A DNA stretch of 64,000 nucleotides from Thioclava sp. ES.031 (GTDB lineage: Bacteria > Pseudomonadota > Alphaproteobacteria > Rhodobacterales > Rhodobacteraceae): contig NZ_PDJO01000001.1 of NCBI RefSeq assembly GCF_002563775.1, forward strand, positions 1,374,001 through 1,438,000, given 5' to 3'. The notes beneath the pieces were generated by a model, which saw nothing but the letters and a program-made list of their open reading frames with translations, was not told where the DNA came from and did not search any database. The position numbers and the translations under genes were made by a program. This document shows, piece by piece, positions 9,303 to 18,175 of the stretch; the first letter of the stretch is position 1, and every line of letters starts with the position of its first letter.

Positions 9303-10226
9303 TCAGCCCGCGCGCGAGATCCAGTCGGCGATCATCAGGTCGAGATGCGCGCCGCCGCCATTCTTGTAAAGCGTGATCTCTTCGGCGCTTTCCCGCCCGC
9401 GCGCGCCGCCGATCAGATCGTAGAGATCGGCCTTCACCTCCTCGGGCGTGATCACCCCTTCGCGGATCGGGATGAGCAGCTCGCCGATATGGCCCAGCGT
9501 GGTGTCGCGGCTGTCGACGAAGAGGCTCGCCGTCGAGATCAGCGCATCGTCGGCCTCGCGCATATCGGCCTTATAGGCACCGATAAGATCGACATGGGTG
9601 CCGGGCTTTACCCATGCGCCCTGCAAGACGGGCGCGCGGGCCATCGTGGCGCAGCTGACGATATCGGCCTCGGCCACCGCCTCGGCCAGATCGGTCACCG
9701 CGCGCAGGCTGAGGCCCTCGGGGGCGGGGCCAGCCGCCAGTTCCTGCGCCTGCTCGGGGCGGCGCGTCCAGAGCGTGATCTCCGTCAGCCCCGGAAAGCC
9801 CGCCGCATAGGCCGCGATCAGCGAGCGCGCGACCCGGCCCCCGCCCACGATCAACAGACGACCGCTGTCCGGGCGGGCGAGAAGCTGCGCGCCCAGAACG
9901 GAATCGGCGGCGGTCTTGAACTCGGTCACCAGCGGGCAATCGACGATCGCGGTGGGCTGGCCATGCTCGGGCTCGAACACCACCATCGCGCCTTGCACCG
10001 TCGGCAGCCCCGCCTGCGCATTGCCGTCGCACACGGTGAAGGATTTCACCCCGTAACCCAGCCCCGGAATATAGGCCGCACGGCTCAGCAAGACCGCGTC
10101 AGAGGGCCCGAGAAACGTATCGCCCAGCTCCGCCTTCGGGCGCGTATGGCCCGCGCGCAGCGCCGCGATTGCGCCCGGCCAGTCCAGCTTCTCGGCGATG
10201 TCATAGGGGATGATCTTCGGGCTCAT
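9303..10226 (-). CDS. Ornithine cyclodeaminase / mu-crystallin family protein
   Basis: A 307-residue NAD(P)-dependent enzyme of the ornithine cyclodeaminase/mu-crystallin family. The nucleotide-binding turn LLIVGGGRVARSL is at about 124-136, and a conserved Lys (Lys61 in GYGVKSFTV) is at the expected place. The true start is ATG 10226, preceded by GGAGAC 5 bases upstream, although the frame is open to 10382 inside the neighbouring gene. It lies 25 bases downstream of the FAD dehydrogenase gene. Family members include ornithine cyclodeaminase, alanine dehydrogenase and pyrroline-2-carboxylate reductase. Given the neighbour, reduction of a cyclic imine formed from a D- or hydroxy-amino acid is a reasonable inference. 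Confidence 0.82.
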   Translation of the reverse strand: MSPKIIPYDIAEKLDWPGAIAALRAGHTRPKAELGDTFLGPSDAVLLSRAAYIPGLGYGVKSFTVCDGNAQAGLPTVQGAMVVFEPEHGQPTAIVDCPLVTEFKTAADSVLGAQLLARPDSGRLLIVGGGRVARSLIAAYAAGFPGLTEITLWTRRPEQAQELAAGPAPEGLSLRAVTDLAEAVAEADIVSCATMARAPVLQGAWVKPGTHVDLIGAYKADMREADDALISTASLFVDSRDTTLGHIGELLIPIREGVITPEEVKADLYDLIGGARGRESAEEITLYKNGGGAHLDLMIADWISRAG

Positions 10227-10251
10227 GTCGTCTCCTTCATTGTGTCGGGCG

Positions 10252-11493
10252 TCACAGAGGCGCCAGCCAGCGCGCCGGGGCAGATACCTCGCGCGGCCCG
10301 TTGGCGGCACCGGTGATCGCATCGGCCAGAAGCGCGCCGCAGCCCGCCGAAAGCGTCCAGCCCAGTTGGCCGTGGCCCGCATTGACCCACAGGTTTTCGT
10401 AAGACTTCACCCGGCCAAGGAAGGGCGGGCCATGCGGGGTCGAGGGCCGCAGCCCGGTCCACAGCGCCGGCGGCGCATCGCTCACCGCATCGCCGAAGCG
10501 CGCGGCGACGTAATCGGTCAGCACCTTGGTGCGATCCTCGCGCAGCGTCCGGTCGCGCCCGGCGAATTCGGCGATCGCGGTCACCCGCAAGACACCACCG
10601 TAAGAGGCCACGGCCAGCATCGCCGCCTCGTCGATATAAGGGTGGCGGGGCAGGCGGTTTGGGTCGCGCACCTCCCATGTCCCCGAATAGCCCTTCACCG
10701 GGTAGATGTCCGGCGCAAAGCCCAGAGGGCGCGCCAGATCGGGCGTCTCGATCCCGGCGGCAAGGATCACCTGCGCCGCAGGCAGCGTCTCGTCGGCGAG
10801 GTCGACCCCGGTGATCTTGCCATGAGCCTGCGTGAACCCGGTCACCGCGCTATTGTAGCGAAACTGCACGCCGTGCTTGGCGGTAAGGGCCTTGGCGGCG
10901 GCGCGGGTCACCTCGTGGCAGTTCCCCGCGGCATCCATCGGCGAGAGAAACCCGCCCGCGAAACCCGCCTCGGCGAGCAGCGGATCGTTCTCGGCCAGCC
11001 AGTCCGGGTCGATCCGTGTCAGCCGCCCGTCGTCATGCGCGTCGATCTCGGCGGTGGAGTTGTGCAGGTAGAGCCCGCCCTCGAAGCGGATCAGCGCGTC
11101 CAGCCCCAGCTCCTGCGCCATGTCGGGCAGGGCGGCGCGGGCGGTCTCGGCCAGCCGCATCATCCGCGCGGTATTGCGCGCCTGCGCGGCCCCGGTGCAG
11201 TTGCGCAGGAAGGTCGTCCCCCAGCGCCACAGCGCCGGATCGAAGGGCGCGGTCAGCTTCACGCCGGGATTGCGCCCCGCCATCGCGCGCAGCAGTTGCG
11301 GCAAGGCATCCGGCCCGGCCCAGGCGCTCGCATGGCCGATCGAGACGATCCCGGCATTCGCGCGCGAGCACAGCTCCGCCGGGCCGGGCAGGCGGTCGAT
11401 CACCGTCACGTCCAGACCCCGGCGGGCCAGCGCCCATGCGGTCATCGTGCCCACGATCCCCGCTCCGATCACGATATGACGTGGCTGCCCCAT
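10252..11493 (-). CDS. FAD-dependent oxidoreductase, D-amino-acid dehydrogenase (DadA)-like
   Basis: A 413-residue DAO-fold flavoprotein. The dinucleotide-binding motif HIVIGAGIVGTMTAWAL is at residues 6-22 followed by VTVIDR, and the C-terminal FAD signature VNAGHGQLGWTLSAGCGALLA is visible. This arrangement and length match DadA-type D-amino-acid dehydrogenases, which oxidise D-amino acids to keto acids and pass electrons to the quinone pool. The start at ATG 11493 places the Rossmann motif at the N-terminus; an upstream extension to 11550 looks spurious. It is the first gene of a two-gene minus-strand operon with the cyclodeaminase-like gene, divergent from the liu operon. Confidence 0.83.
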   Translation of the reverse strand: MGQPRHIVIGAGIVGTMTAWALARRGLDVTVIDRLPGPAELCSRANAGIVSIGHASAWAGPDALPQLLRAMAGRNPGVKLTAPFDPALWRWGTTFLRNCTGAAQARNTARMMRLAETARAALPDMAQELGLDALIRFEGGLYLHNSTAEIDAHDDGRLTRIDPDWLAENDPLLAEAGFAGGFLSPMDAAGNCHEVTRAAAKALTAKHGVQFRYNSAVTGFTQAHGKITGVDLADETLPAAQVILAAGIETPDLARPLGFAPDIYPVKGYSGTWEVRDPNRLPRHPYIDEAAMLAVASYGGVLRVTAIAEFAGRDRTLREDRTKVLTDYVAARFGDAVSDAPPALWTGLRPSTPHGPPFLGRVKSYENLWVNAGHGQLGWTLSAGCGALLADAITGAANGPREVSAPARWLAPL

Positions 11494-11619
11494 CTTCGCT
11501 CCCGTCGGTTTCCAAGCTCTCAGGCCTCTTTGTGGCGGCAATCGCCGCAAGTGACCAGCCCCTGCGCCGCGTGGCCCTGTGCCGCTGCGTCCATCCGGGC
11601 GCGGGCCGGGCCACGGGCC

Positions 11620-11661
11620 TTGACCCGACTCGGCAATTGCGCATAAATGAACGTGCGTTCA
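11620..11661 (+). promoter_or_regulatory. Promoter with overlapping operator-like palindrome in front of the liu operon
   Basis: A -35-like TTGACC (11620-11625) is followed after 16 bases by a -10-like CATAAA (11642-11647). Immediately downstream, at 11648-11661, lies TGAACGTGCGTTCA, two perfect 6-base arms around a 2-base centre. The palindrome would cover the transcription start, and the ivd Shine-Dalgarno (AGGAG, 11674-11678) follows. Arms of this kind are typical of TetR-family operators. No regulator gene of that family is in the window, so the protein binding here is unknown. Confidence 0.6.
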
Positions 11662-11683
11662 ATAAACCGGGGGAGGAGATCCG

Positions 11684-12844
11684 ATGTTCGCAGGTTCGAT
11701 GGAGTTCGATCTGGGCGAGGATATCGCCGCACTGCGCGATATGGTGCGCCGTTGGGCGTCCGAGCGTGTGGCCCCGATCGCGGCCAAAACCGATCTGGAT
11801 AATGAGTTTCCGAACGAGCTTTGGACCGAGATGGGCGAGCTTGGCCTGCTCGGGATCACCGTGTCGGAAGAATATGGCGGGGCGGGGATGGGCTATCTCG
11901 CCCATGTCGTGGCTACCGAGGAAATCGCACGGGCCTCGGCCTCGATCGCGCTCAGCTACGGCGCGCATTCCAACCTCTGCGTGAACCAGATCAAGCTGAA
12001 CGGCTCGGACGCGCAGAAGAAGAAATACCTGCCCGGGCTGATCTCGGGCGAGTCCGTCGGCGCGCTGGCGATGTCGGAATCCGGCGCGGGCTCGGACGTG
12101 GTGGGCATGAAGCTCAAGGCCGAGAAGCGTAACGGTTATTACGTGTTGAACGGCCATAAATACTGGATCACCAACGGCCCCGATGCCGATACGCTCGTGG
12201 TCTATGCCAAGACCGACCCGGAGGCTGGCTCCAAAGGCATCACCGCTTTCATCGTCGAGAAGGATTTCAAGGGCTTCTCGACCTCCAAGCATTTCGACAA
12301 GCTCGGCATGCGCGGCTCGAACACGGCACAGCTGTTCTTCGAGGATTGCGAAGTACCCTTCGAGAACGTGCTGGGCGAAGAGGGGCGCGGCGTGCGCGTC
12401 CTGATGTCGGGTCTCGATTACGAGCGCGTGGTGCTTTCGGGCATCGGCACCGGCATCATGATGGCCTGCCTCGACGAGGTCGTGCCCTATTGCAAGGAGC
12501 GCGAGCAGTTCGGCCAGCCGATCGGGAATTTCCAGCTCATGCAGGGCAAGATCGCCGATATGTATGTCGCGATGAACACCGCGCGCGCCTACACTTACGA
12601 GGTCGCGAAGGCCTGTGATCGTGGCGCCGTGACGCGTCAGGATGCGGCGGCCACCGTGCTTTATGCGTCCGAGCAGGCGATGGTGCAGGCACATCAGGCG
12701 GTCCAAGCCCTTGGCGGCGCCGGGTTCCTCAACGACTCCAACGTCTCGCGCCTGTTCCGGGATGCTAAGCTGATGGAGATCGGCGCGGGCACCTCGGAAA
12801 TCCGCCGGATGCTCATCGGTCGCGAGATCATGGGAGCCGTCTGA
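11684..12844 (+). CDS. ivd: Isovaleryl-CoA dehydrogenase
   Basis: A 386-residue acyl-CoA dehydrogenase that oxidises isovaleryl-CoA to 3-methylcrotonyl-CoA in leucine breakdown, passing electrons to ETF. The likely catalytic base is Glu247 in [12 protein letters not shown], a position that distinguishes isovaleryl-CoA dehydrogenases from most acyl-CoA dehydrogenases, where the base lies much later in the sequence. Signature blocks [13 protein letters not shown] (about 127-139) and [15 protein letters not shown] near the C-terminus are present. A strong AGGAG precedes the ATG by 5 bases. It is the first gene of the liu operon, and its stop overlaps the next start by one base. The following mccB and mccA support the substrate assignment. 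Confidence 0.94.
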   Translation: MFAGSMEFDLGEDIAALRDMVRRWASERVAPIAAKTDLDNEFPNELWTEMGELGLLGITVSEEYGGAGMGYLAHVVATEEIARASASIALSYGAHSNLCVNQIKLNGSDAQKKKYLPGLISGESVGALAMSESGAGSDVVGMKLKAEKRNGYYVLNGHKYWITNGPDADTLVVYAKTDPEAGSKGITAFIVEKDFKGFSTSKHFDKLGMRGSNTAQLFFEDCEVPFENVLGEEGRGVRVLMSGLDYERVVLSGIGTGIMMACLDEVVPYCKEREQFGQPIGNFQLMQGKIADMYVAMNTARAYTYEVAKACDRGAVTRQDAAATVLYASEQAMVQAHQAVQALGGAGFLNDSNVSRLFRDAKLMEIGAGTSEIRRMLIGREIMGAV

Positions 12845-13350
12845 TGCGGGCGGGCGCTCTCCTCCTGATCGGGCTTGCAGCGCCTCTGGCGGCGCAGGCC
12901 CAAGGGACAGGGGCGGATTTCGATCCGGCCCCGTTGGAGAGCTGCCTGTCGAGCGCCGACGACCCTGCGTCGTGCATCGGCAAAGCGGCGGAGCACTGCA
13001 TCGGTGACGATGCCAGCGCCCCCGAGCGCCGCGCCTGCTATGATGCCGAGCGCGCCCTCTGGTCCGACCGGGCGGCAACAGCCCTCGACAGCTTGCGCCA
13101 AGCGGCGGCGGCCAGTGACGCGGCGCAAATCGTGGCGGGCAAGTCTCCGTCCGGATTGCAGGGCGCGCAGCTGGGTGAGGCGGAAGCCGCCTGGGCGCGC
13201 TACCGCGATGGCGCCTGCGCCTACGGGGCCGCGCTGCAGGGCGAGGGCTCGGAGGCGGAGGAGGCGCGCTGCCTGATGCGCAAGACCGCCGAACATGCGA
13301 TCGAACTGCAGAATTGGGCCGGGCTGCTGGCTGGCGAGGCGCGCCCATGA
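12844..13350 (+). CDS. Secreted DUF1311 / LprI-like protein (first copy)
   Basis: A 168-residue protein with a clear signal peptide ([20 protein letters not shown]) and cleavage near residue 20. The mature part carries several cysteines (in ESCLSS, ASCIGKA, EHCIGDD, RACYDAE, GACAYGA, ARCLMRK), probably forming periplasmic disulfides. The block AWARYRDGACAYGAAL and the following ARCLMRKTAEHAIEL are typical of DUF1311, the domain named after the lysozyme inhibitor LprI. It starts within the ivd stop codon (TGATG) and has a paralog 47 bases downstream, so it belongs to the liu transcript. Nothing in leucine degradation explains it; the function is unknown. Confidence 0.8.
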   Translation: MRAGALLLIGLAAPLAAQAQGTGADFDPAPLESCLSSADDPASCIGKAAEHCIGDDASAPERRACYDAERALWSDRAATALDSLRQAAAASDAAQIVAGKSPSGLQGAQLGEAEAAWARYRDGACAYGAALQGEGSEAEEARCLMRKTAEHAIELQNWAGLLAGEARP

Positions 13351-13397
13351 CACGGACACCCCGCCTTCACGGGCGCTCTGAGAAAAGGAAACGCGCG

Positions 13398-13862
13398 ATG
13401 AAAATGGCATGGTTGCTGGGCGGCCTGATGCTCGCGTCCCCCACATTGGCGCAGGAGCCGAGCGTCGATCCGGACGCGGTGCGCGCCTGTTTCGACGGGG
13501 CGAAGGATACCCATCCCGCCTGTATCGGCGAGGCCGCCGCGACCTGTCAGGGTCAGCCGGGCGGCGATACGACACTCGGTATCTCGGCTTGCCTGCAAGG
13601 CGAGGCGCAGGTCTGGGACGATATCGCGAAGTCGCAATACAAGGCGGCGCGCGCCCGTCTGCTGGAGCAGGGCGGTACGGAACTCGCCAACAAGCTGCTC
13701 GATGCGCAAAGCGCGTGGGGGCAGTATCGCGACGCCGATTGCGGGCTGCTCTACGAGATTTGGAAGGACGGCACGATCCGCACGGTCGTGGCGTCGCAAT
13801 GCTACCTCGAGCGTACGGCGCAACGCGCGCTGGAACTGCGCGATTTGGGGAGGATGGAATGA
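13398..13862 (+). CDS. Secreted DUF1311 / LprI-like protein (second copy)
   Basis: A 154-residue paralog of the preceding gene, with a signal peptide [19 protein letters not shown]. The shared blocks are RACFDGAKD...[23 protein letters not shown] and [18 protein letters not shown]. The start is ATG 13398 behind AAAAGGA, because the longer open frame from 13314 would bury the signal peptide. The final codons overlap the mccB start by 4 bases (ATGA), giving tight coupling to a cytoplasmic carboxylase subunit. The two copies have diverged well beyond a recent duplication. A periplasmic disulfide-bonded protein is expected; a role as a lysozyme inhibitor is only a family-name inference. Confidence 0.8.
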   Translation: MKMAWLLGGLMLASPTLAQEPSVDPDAVRACFDGAKDTHPACIGEAAATCQGQPGGDTTLGISACLQGEAQVWDDIAKSQYKAARARLLEQGGTELANKLLDAQSAWGQYRDADCGLLYEIWKDGTIRTVVASQCYLERTAQRALELRDLGRME

Positions 13863-15463
13863 AACTGTTATCGCAGGCCCTGACCTCGTCGGAGGACTTT
13901 CAGGCCAATCGCAAGGCGCATCTCGACGCGCTGTCGCAAATCGAAAACGCGGCCGCGCAGGCCGCCGCTGGCGGCGGCCCCGCCGCGCTGGAGCGGCACC
14001 TGTCGCGCGGCAAGATGGCTCCGCGCGAACGGGTGGCCGGGCTCCTGGATCCCGGCTCGCCGTTTCTGGAAATCGGCGCGACGGCGGCGCATGACATGTA
14101 TGGCAATGCCGCGCCTTGTGCGGGCGTGATCGCCGGAATTGGCCGGGTGCAGGGCCAGGAGGTCATGGTGGTCGCCAACGACGCCACCGTGAAGGGCGGC
14201 ACCTATTACCCGCTGACGGTGAAGAAGCACCTCCGCGCGCAGGAGATCGCCGAGGAAAACCATCTTCCCTGCATCTACCTCGTCGACTCGGGCGGCGCGA
14301 ACCTGCCCAATCAGGACGAGGTCTTCCCCGATCGCGACCATTTCGGGCGCATCTTCTACAATCAGGCGCGGATGTCCGCGAAGGGCATTGCCCAGATCGC
14401 CGTGGTGATGGGGTCCTGCACGGCAGGCGGTGCCTATGTGCCCGCGATGTCGGATGTGACGATCATCGTGAAGGAGCAGGGCACGATCTTCCTCGCGGGC
14501 CCGCCTCTGGTGAAGGCCGCGACGGGCGAGGTGGTCACCGCCGAGGATCTGGGCGGCGGCGATGTGCATACGCGTCTCTCGGGCGTGGCCGATTATCTGG
14601 CTGAAGACGACGCCCATGCTTTGGCGCTGGCGCGCCGCGCGGTCGGCAATCTCAACTACACGAAACCCGCGACGGTGAACTGGCAATCGCCCGAGGAGCC
14701 CGCCTACGACCCCGAAGAAATCCTCGGCGTCGTCCCGGCGGACCTGCGCACCCCCTATGACATCCGCGAGGTCATCGCGCGTCTTGTGGACGGCTCGCGC
14801 TTCGACGAGTTCAAACCGCGCTTCGGCGAGACGATCGTGACCGGCTTCGCCCATGTGAAAGGCTGCCCCGTGGGCATCGTCGCCAATAACGGCGTGCTGT
14901 TCTCGGAAGCCGCCCAGAAGGCCGCGCATTTCATCGAACTCTGCTCGCAGCGCTCTATCCCGCTGGTCTTCCTGCAAAACATCACCGGCTTCATGGTCGG
15001 GCGCAAATATGAGAACGAGGGCATCGCGCGTCATGGCGCGAAGATGGTCACCGCCGTCGCCACGACCTCGGTGCCGAAGATCACGATGCTGGTCGGCGGC
15101 TCCTTCGGGGCGGGCAATTACGGCATGGCGGGCCGCGCCTATTCTCCGCGCTTCCTCTGGACCTGGCCCAACTCGCGGATTTCCGTGATGGGCGGCGAAC
15201 AGGCCGCAGGCGTGCTCGCCACCGTCAAACGCGACGGGATCGAGCGCAAGGGCGGCCAGTGGTCGGCCGAAGAAGAGGCCGAGTTCAAGCGCCCCACCAT
15301 CGAGATGTTCGAGCGCCAGTCGCACCCGCTCTACGCCTCGGCGCGGCTCTGGGATGACGGCATCATCGACCCGCGCAAATCGCGCGACGTGCTGGCGCTC
15401 TCGCTCTCCGCCGCGCTCAACGCTCCGATCGAGCCGACCCGCTTCGGCCTGTTCCGGATGTAA
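13859..15463 (+). CDS. mccB: 3-Methylcrotonyl-CoA carboxylase, carboxyltransferase (beta) subunit
   Basis: A 534-residue carboxyltransferase subunit that moves CO2 from carboxybiotin on MccA to 3-methylcrotonyl-CoA. The glycine-rich blocks expected of acyl-CoA carboxyltransferases are present: [16 protein letters not shown] and [22 protein letters not shown] in the first half, [16 protein letters not shown] in the middle, and [20 protein letters not shown] and [15 protein letters not shown] in the second. The start, ATG 13859, overlaps the DUF1311 stop by 4 bases. Its place between ivd and mccA/hmgL fixes the substrate as methylcrotonyl-CoA rather than propionyl-CoA. A 130-base non-coding stretch with two hairpins separates it from mccA. 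Confidence 0.94.
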   Translation: MKLLSQALTSSEDFQANRKAHLDALSQIENAAAQAAAGGGPAALERHLSRGKMAPRERVAGLLDPGSPFLEIGATAAHDMYGNAAPCAGVIAGIGRVQGQEVMVVANDATVKGGTYYPLTVKKHLRAQEIAEENHLPCIYLVDSGGANLPNQDEVFPDRDHFGRIFYNQARMSAKGIAQIAVVMGSCTAGGAYVPAMSDVTIIVKEQGTIFLAGPPLVKAATGEVVTAEDLGGGDVHTRLSGVADYLAEDDAHALALARRAVGNLNYTKPATVNWQSPEEPAYDPEEILGVVPADLRTPYDIREVIARLVDGSRFDEFKPRFGETIVTGFAHVKGCPVGIVANNGVLFSEAAQKAAHFIELCSQRSIPLVFLQNITGFMVGRKYENEGIARHGAKMVTAVATTSVPKITMLVGGSFGAGNYGMAGRAYSPRFLWTWPNSRISVMGGEQAAGVLATVKRDGIERKGGQWSAEEEAEFKRPTIEMFERQSHPLYASARLWDDGIIDPRKSRDVLALSLSAALNAPIEPTRFGLFRM

Positions 15464-15480
15464 CTTTCATGCCTCCGGCG

Positions 15481-15533
15481 GGGATATTTGGACCAAGAGG
15501 AAGTGCAAATCTTCGACTTGGCCGAAATATCCC
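15481..15533. repeat. Imperfect long hairpin between mccB and mccA
   Basis: Two 23-base arms at 15481-15503 and 15511-15533 pair with six mismatched positions around a 7-base loop. The perfectly paired cores are GGGATATTT/AAATATCCC and CCAAG/CTTGG. The arms carry no trailing T-run, so this is not a standard terminator. I recall similar GGGATATTTGG-type palindromes recurring between genes of Rhodobacteraceae, but only one copy was noticed in this window. Confidence 0.65.
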
Positions 15534-15538
15534 GGGGG

Positions 15539-15566
15539 GCTCCGCAGGAGCGGGGGCAGCGCCCCC
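15539..15566. repeat. Two short perfect hairpins adjoining the long hairpin
   Basis: GCTCC-GCA-GGAGC (15539-15551) is followed at once by GGGGGC-AGC-GCCCCC (15552-15566). With the preceding 53-base hairpin they fill most of the 130-base gap between mccB and mccA. No T-run follows. They could stabilise the processed 5' or 3' end of an mRNA segment or be part of a dispersed intergenic repeat. Confidence 0.55.
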
Positions 15567-15593
15567 TCCGACGCTCTCAAAGGGGAGACCGAC

Positions 15594-17510
15594 ATGTTTT
15601 CCAAGATCCTGATCGCCAATCGCGGGGAGATCGCCTGCCGCGTGATCGAGACCGCACGCAAACTGGGCGTGGCGACCGTCGCCGTCTATTCCGAGGCCGA
15701 CAGCGAGGCGCGCCATGTGGCGATGGCCGACGAGGCGGTGGCCATTGGCGGCCCCGCGCCCAAAGACAGCTATCTGCGCGGTGATGCGATCATCGACGCG
15801 GCCCAACAGACCGGCGCGCAGGCGATCCATCCGGGCTACGGGTTCCTCTCGGAGAACCCTGATTTCGTGGACGCCGTCGAGGCGGCGGGGCTGGTCTTCA
15901 TCGGCCCTTCGGCCAAGGCGATCCGCGCGATGGGTCTGAAGGACGCGGCCAAGGCGCTGATGGAAAAGGCGGGCGTGCCTGTCGTGCCGGGCTATCACGG
16001 CGACAATCAGGACCCCGAGCACCTCGCGGGCGCGGCCGATACGATCGGCTACCCGGTGCTGATCAAGGCGGTCGCGGGCGGCGGCGGCAAGGGGATGCGG
16101 CTGGTCGAGGCGCCGTCCGACTTCGCGGATGCGCTGGCGTCGGCGCAGGGCGAGGCGCAGACCGCCTTCGGCAACCCCGCCGTGCTGATCGAGAAATTCA
16201 TCGGCTCGCCGCGCCATATCGAGGTGCAGGTCTTCGGCGATGGCGAGGAAGCGGTGCATCTGTTCGAGCGCGACTGTTCGCTCCAGCGCCGCCACCAGAA
16301 GGTGATCGAAGAGGCCCCGGCGCCGGGCATGACGCCCGAGATGCGCGACGCGATGGGGCAGGCGGCCACCCGCGCGGCGGAAGCGATCGGCTACAAGGGC
16401 GCGGGCACGGTGGAGTTCATCGTGGACGGCTCGGACGGGCTGCGCCCGGATCGGTTCTGGTTCATGGAGATGAACACCCGCCTGCAGGTCGAGCATCCCG
16501 TGACCGAGGCAATCACCGGTGTCGATCTGGTCGAGTGGCAGTTGCGCGTGGCCTCGGGCGAGCCGCTGCCCTGCGCCCAAGGTGATCTGAGCATCACCGG
16601 CCATGCGTTCGAGGCCCGGCTTTATGCCGAGGACGTGCCAGCGGGCTTCCTGCCTGCGACGGGGACGCTCTCGCATCTGCGCTTTGCCGATGGGTGCCGT
16701 GCCGATACCGGGGTGCGCACGGGCGACACGATCAGCCCGTGGTACGATCCGATGATCGCCAAGGTCATCACCCACGGGCCGACGCGGGCGACCGCGCTGG
16801 GGCAACTCGCGCGCGCCTTGGAAGAGACGGAAGTGGCGGGCACGGTGACGAACCTCGCCTTCCTCGCGCGGCTCGCGCGGCACGAGGGCTTCGCGCAGGG
16901 CAAGGTCGATACCGGGCTGATCGGGCGCGAGATCGACGCGCTCGCCGCCCCGACCGAAACGCCGGTTGCCGCAAAAGCGCTGGCCGTGATCGCCGCGGCC
17001 GGGCTTTGGGACGGGAAGGACAGCGGCTTCAGCCTCTGGCAGTCGCCGCGCCGGACCGTGTCCTTCGAGGAAGAGGCCGCGATCCGGGTGCACGGACTGG
17101 GCCATGTCACGGTCGAGCTGGGCGAGGAGGCCCATGCGTGCGAACTGGCCGAGGATGGCTGGCGGGTGAACGGTGCAAAGACTGGGGCGCGGATGGCGCA
17201 GTCGGACGGGGCGATCACGATCTTCCTGCATGGCGCGCACCGTTTCGACATCCCCGACCCGCTGGCGCGCGGGGCGGATGCCGACGCTTCCGACCTGACG
17301 CTGGCGCCGATGCCGGGGCTGGTGAAGGCGGTCTTCGTCTCTGCCGGCGACACGGTGGCGGCGGGCGACCGGCTTGCCATCATGGAAGCGATGAAGATGG
17401 AACACACGATGCGCGCAGCCCGCGACGGTGTGGTGGCCGAGGTTCTGGTGACTGAGGGCGCGCAGGTCGAAGCGGGCGCCGCGCTCATCCGGCTGGAGGA
17501 CGAGGCATGA
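15594..17510 (+). CDS. mccA: 3-Methylcrotonyl-CoA carboxylase, biotin-carrying (alpha) subunit
   Basis: A 638-residue subunit with biotin carboxylase and biotin carrier domains. The N-terminus MFSKILIANRGEIACRVI is the standard biotin carboxylase start, the ATP-grasp glycine loop KAVAGGGGKGMRLV lies at about 156-169, and EMNTRLQVEHPVTE is at about 294-307. The C-terminal biotinyl domain has the acceptor Lys601 in EAMKMEH. The start is ATG 15594 behind AGGGGAG; the longer open frame only reads into mccB. It overlaps the GST gene by 4 bases. Biotinylation would be by the BirA encoded at 37946 in the same window. Confidence 0.95.
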   Translation: MFSKILIANRGEIACRVIETARKLGVATVAVYSEADSEARHVAMADEAVAIGGPAPKDSYLRGDAIIDAAQQTGAQAIHPGYGFLSENPDFVDAVEAAGLVFIGPSAKAIRAMGLKDAAKALMEKAGVPVVPGYHGDNQDPEHLAGAADTIGYPVLIKAVAGGGGKGMRLVEAPSDFADALASAQGEAQTAFGNPAVLIEKFIGSPRHIEVQVFGDGEEAVHLFERDCSLQRRHQKVIEEAPAPGMTPEMRDAMGQAATRAAEAIGYKGAGTVEFIVDGSDGLRPDRFWFMEMNTRLQVEHPVTEAITGVDLVEWQLRVASGEPLPCAQGDLSITGHAFEARLYAEDVPAGFLPATGTLSHLRFADGCRADTGVRTGDTISPWYDPMIAKVITHGPTRATALGQLARALEETEVAGTVTNLAFLARLARHEGFAQGKVDTGLIGREIDALAAPTETPVAAKALAVIAAAGLWDGKDSGFSLWQSPRRTVSFEEEAAIRVHGLGHVTVELGEEAHACELAEDGWRVNGAKTGARMAQSDGAITIFLHGAHRFDIPDPLARGADADASDLTLAPMPGLVKAVFVSAGDTVAAGDRLAIMEAMKMEHTMRAARDGVVAEVLVTEGAQVEAGAALIRLEDEA

Positions 17511-18175
17511 TCCGACTGCATCACATCCCCGGCGCGCGCTCGATGCGGGTGCTGTGGCTTTTGGAGGAGATGGGGCTCGATTACGAGCTTCAGACATGGT
17601 CGCTCACCGATGGCTCGCTGCGTAGTCCGGAGTTTCGCGAACTCTCGCCCGCCGGGCGCATCCCGGCGCTGGAGGTCGACGGGCGGTCGATCTTCGAGAG
17701 CGGCGCGATCATCGAATACCTGACCGAGACCCGGCCCGAGGCAGGGCTGGCCCCGGTTCCGGGCGACCCCACCCGCGCCGATTTCCTCGAATGGGTGCAT
17801 TTCGCGGAGACGCAGGGCAACATCCTGCAAAGCCTCAATATTCAGCATATCTTCCTGCGTCCGCCCGAGGCGCGCTCGCCCGCGATGATGGCGCTCGAGA
17901 CGAAGCGGCTCGGCGTGACGATGAAGGCGCTGGAGGCGCATCTGGCCGGGCGGGACTGGCTGATCGGGACGTTCTCGGCGGCCGATTGCATGATGGGGTT
18001 CAATATCGACGCGATGTTCCGCTTCGTGCCGCGTGAGGGTTTCCCGAATATCTCCGCCTATCGCGACCGGATCGAGGCGCGGCCCGCCTATCAGCGTGCG
18101 GTCGCGAAGGGCGGGGCGAGCATGTATGCGCAGGATTTCTACGAGCTGCCCCCGATGGAGCAAACCAATGGCTGA
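17507..18175 (+). CDS. Glutathione S-transferase family protein
   Basis: A 222-residue cytoplasmic GST-like protein with an N-terminal thioredoxin-fold domain (about 1-80; candidate catalytic Ser12 in PGARSMRVLW, and LSPAGRIPALEVDG then FESGAIIEYL, the glutathione-binding block) and an all-helical C-terminal domain (about 90-210). It overlaps mccA by 4 bases and hmgL by 8 bases, so it is fully embedded in the liu operon. Leucine degradation does not need glutathione transfer. A detoxifying role for electrophilic acyl-CoA intermediates such as methylcrotonyl or methylglutaconyl species is possible but is only inference. Confidence 0.85.
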   Translation: MIRLHHIPGARSMRVLWLLEEMGLDYELQTWSLTDGSLRSPEFRELSPAGRIPALEVDGRSIFESGAIIEYLTETRPEAGLAPVPGDPTRADFLEWVHFAETQGNILQSLNIQHIFLRPPEARSPAMMALETKRLGVTMKALEAHLAGRDWLIGTFSAADCMMGFNIDAMFRFVPREGFPNISAYRDRIEARPAYQRAVAKGGASMYAQDFYELPPMEQTNG

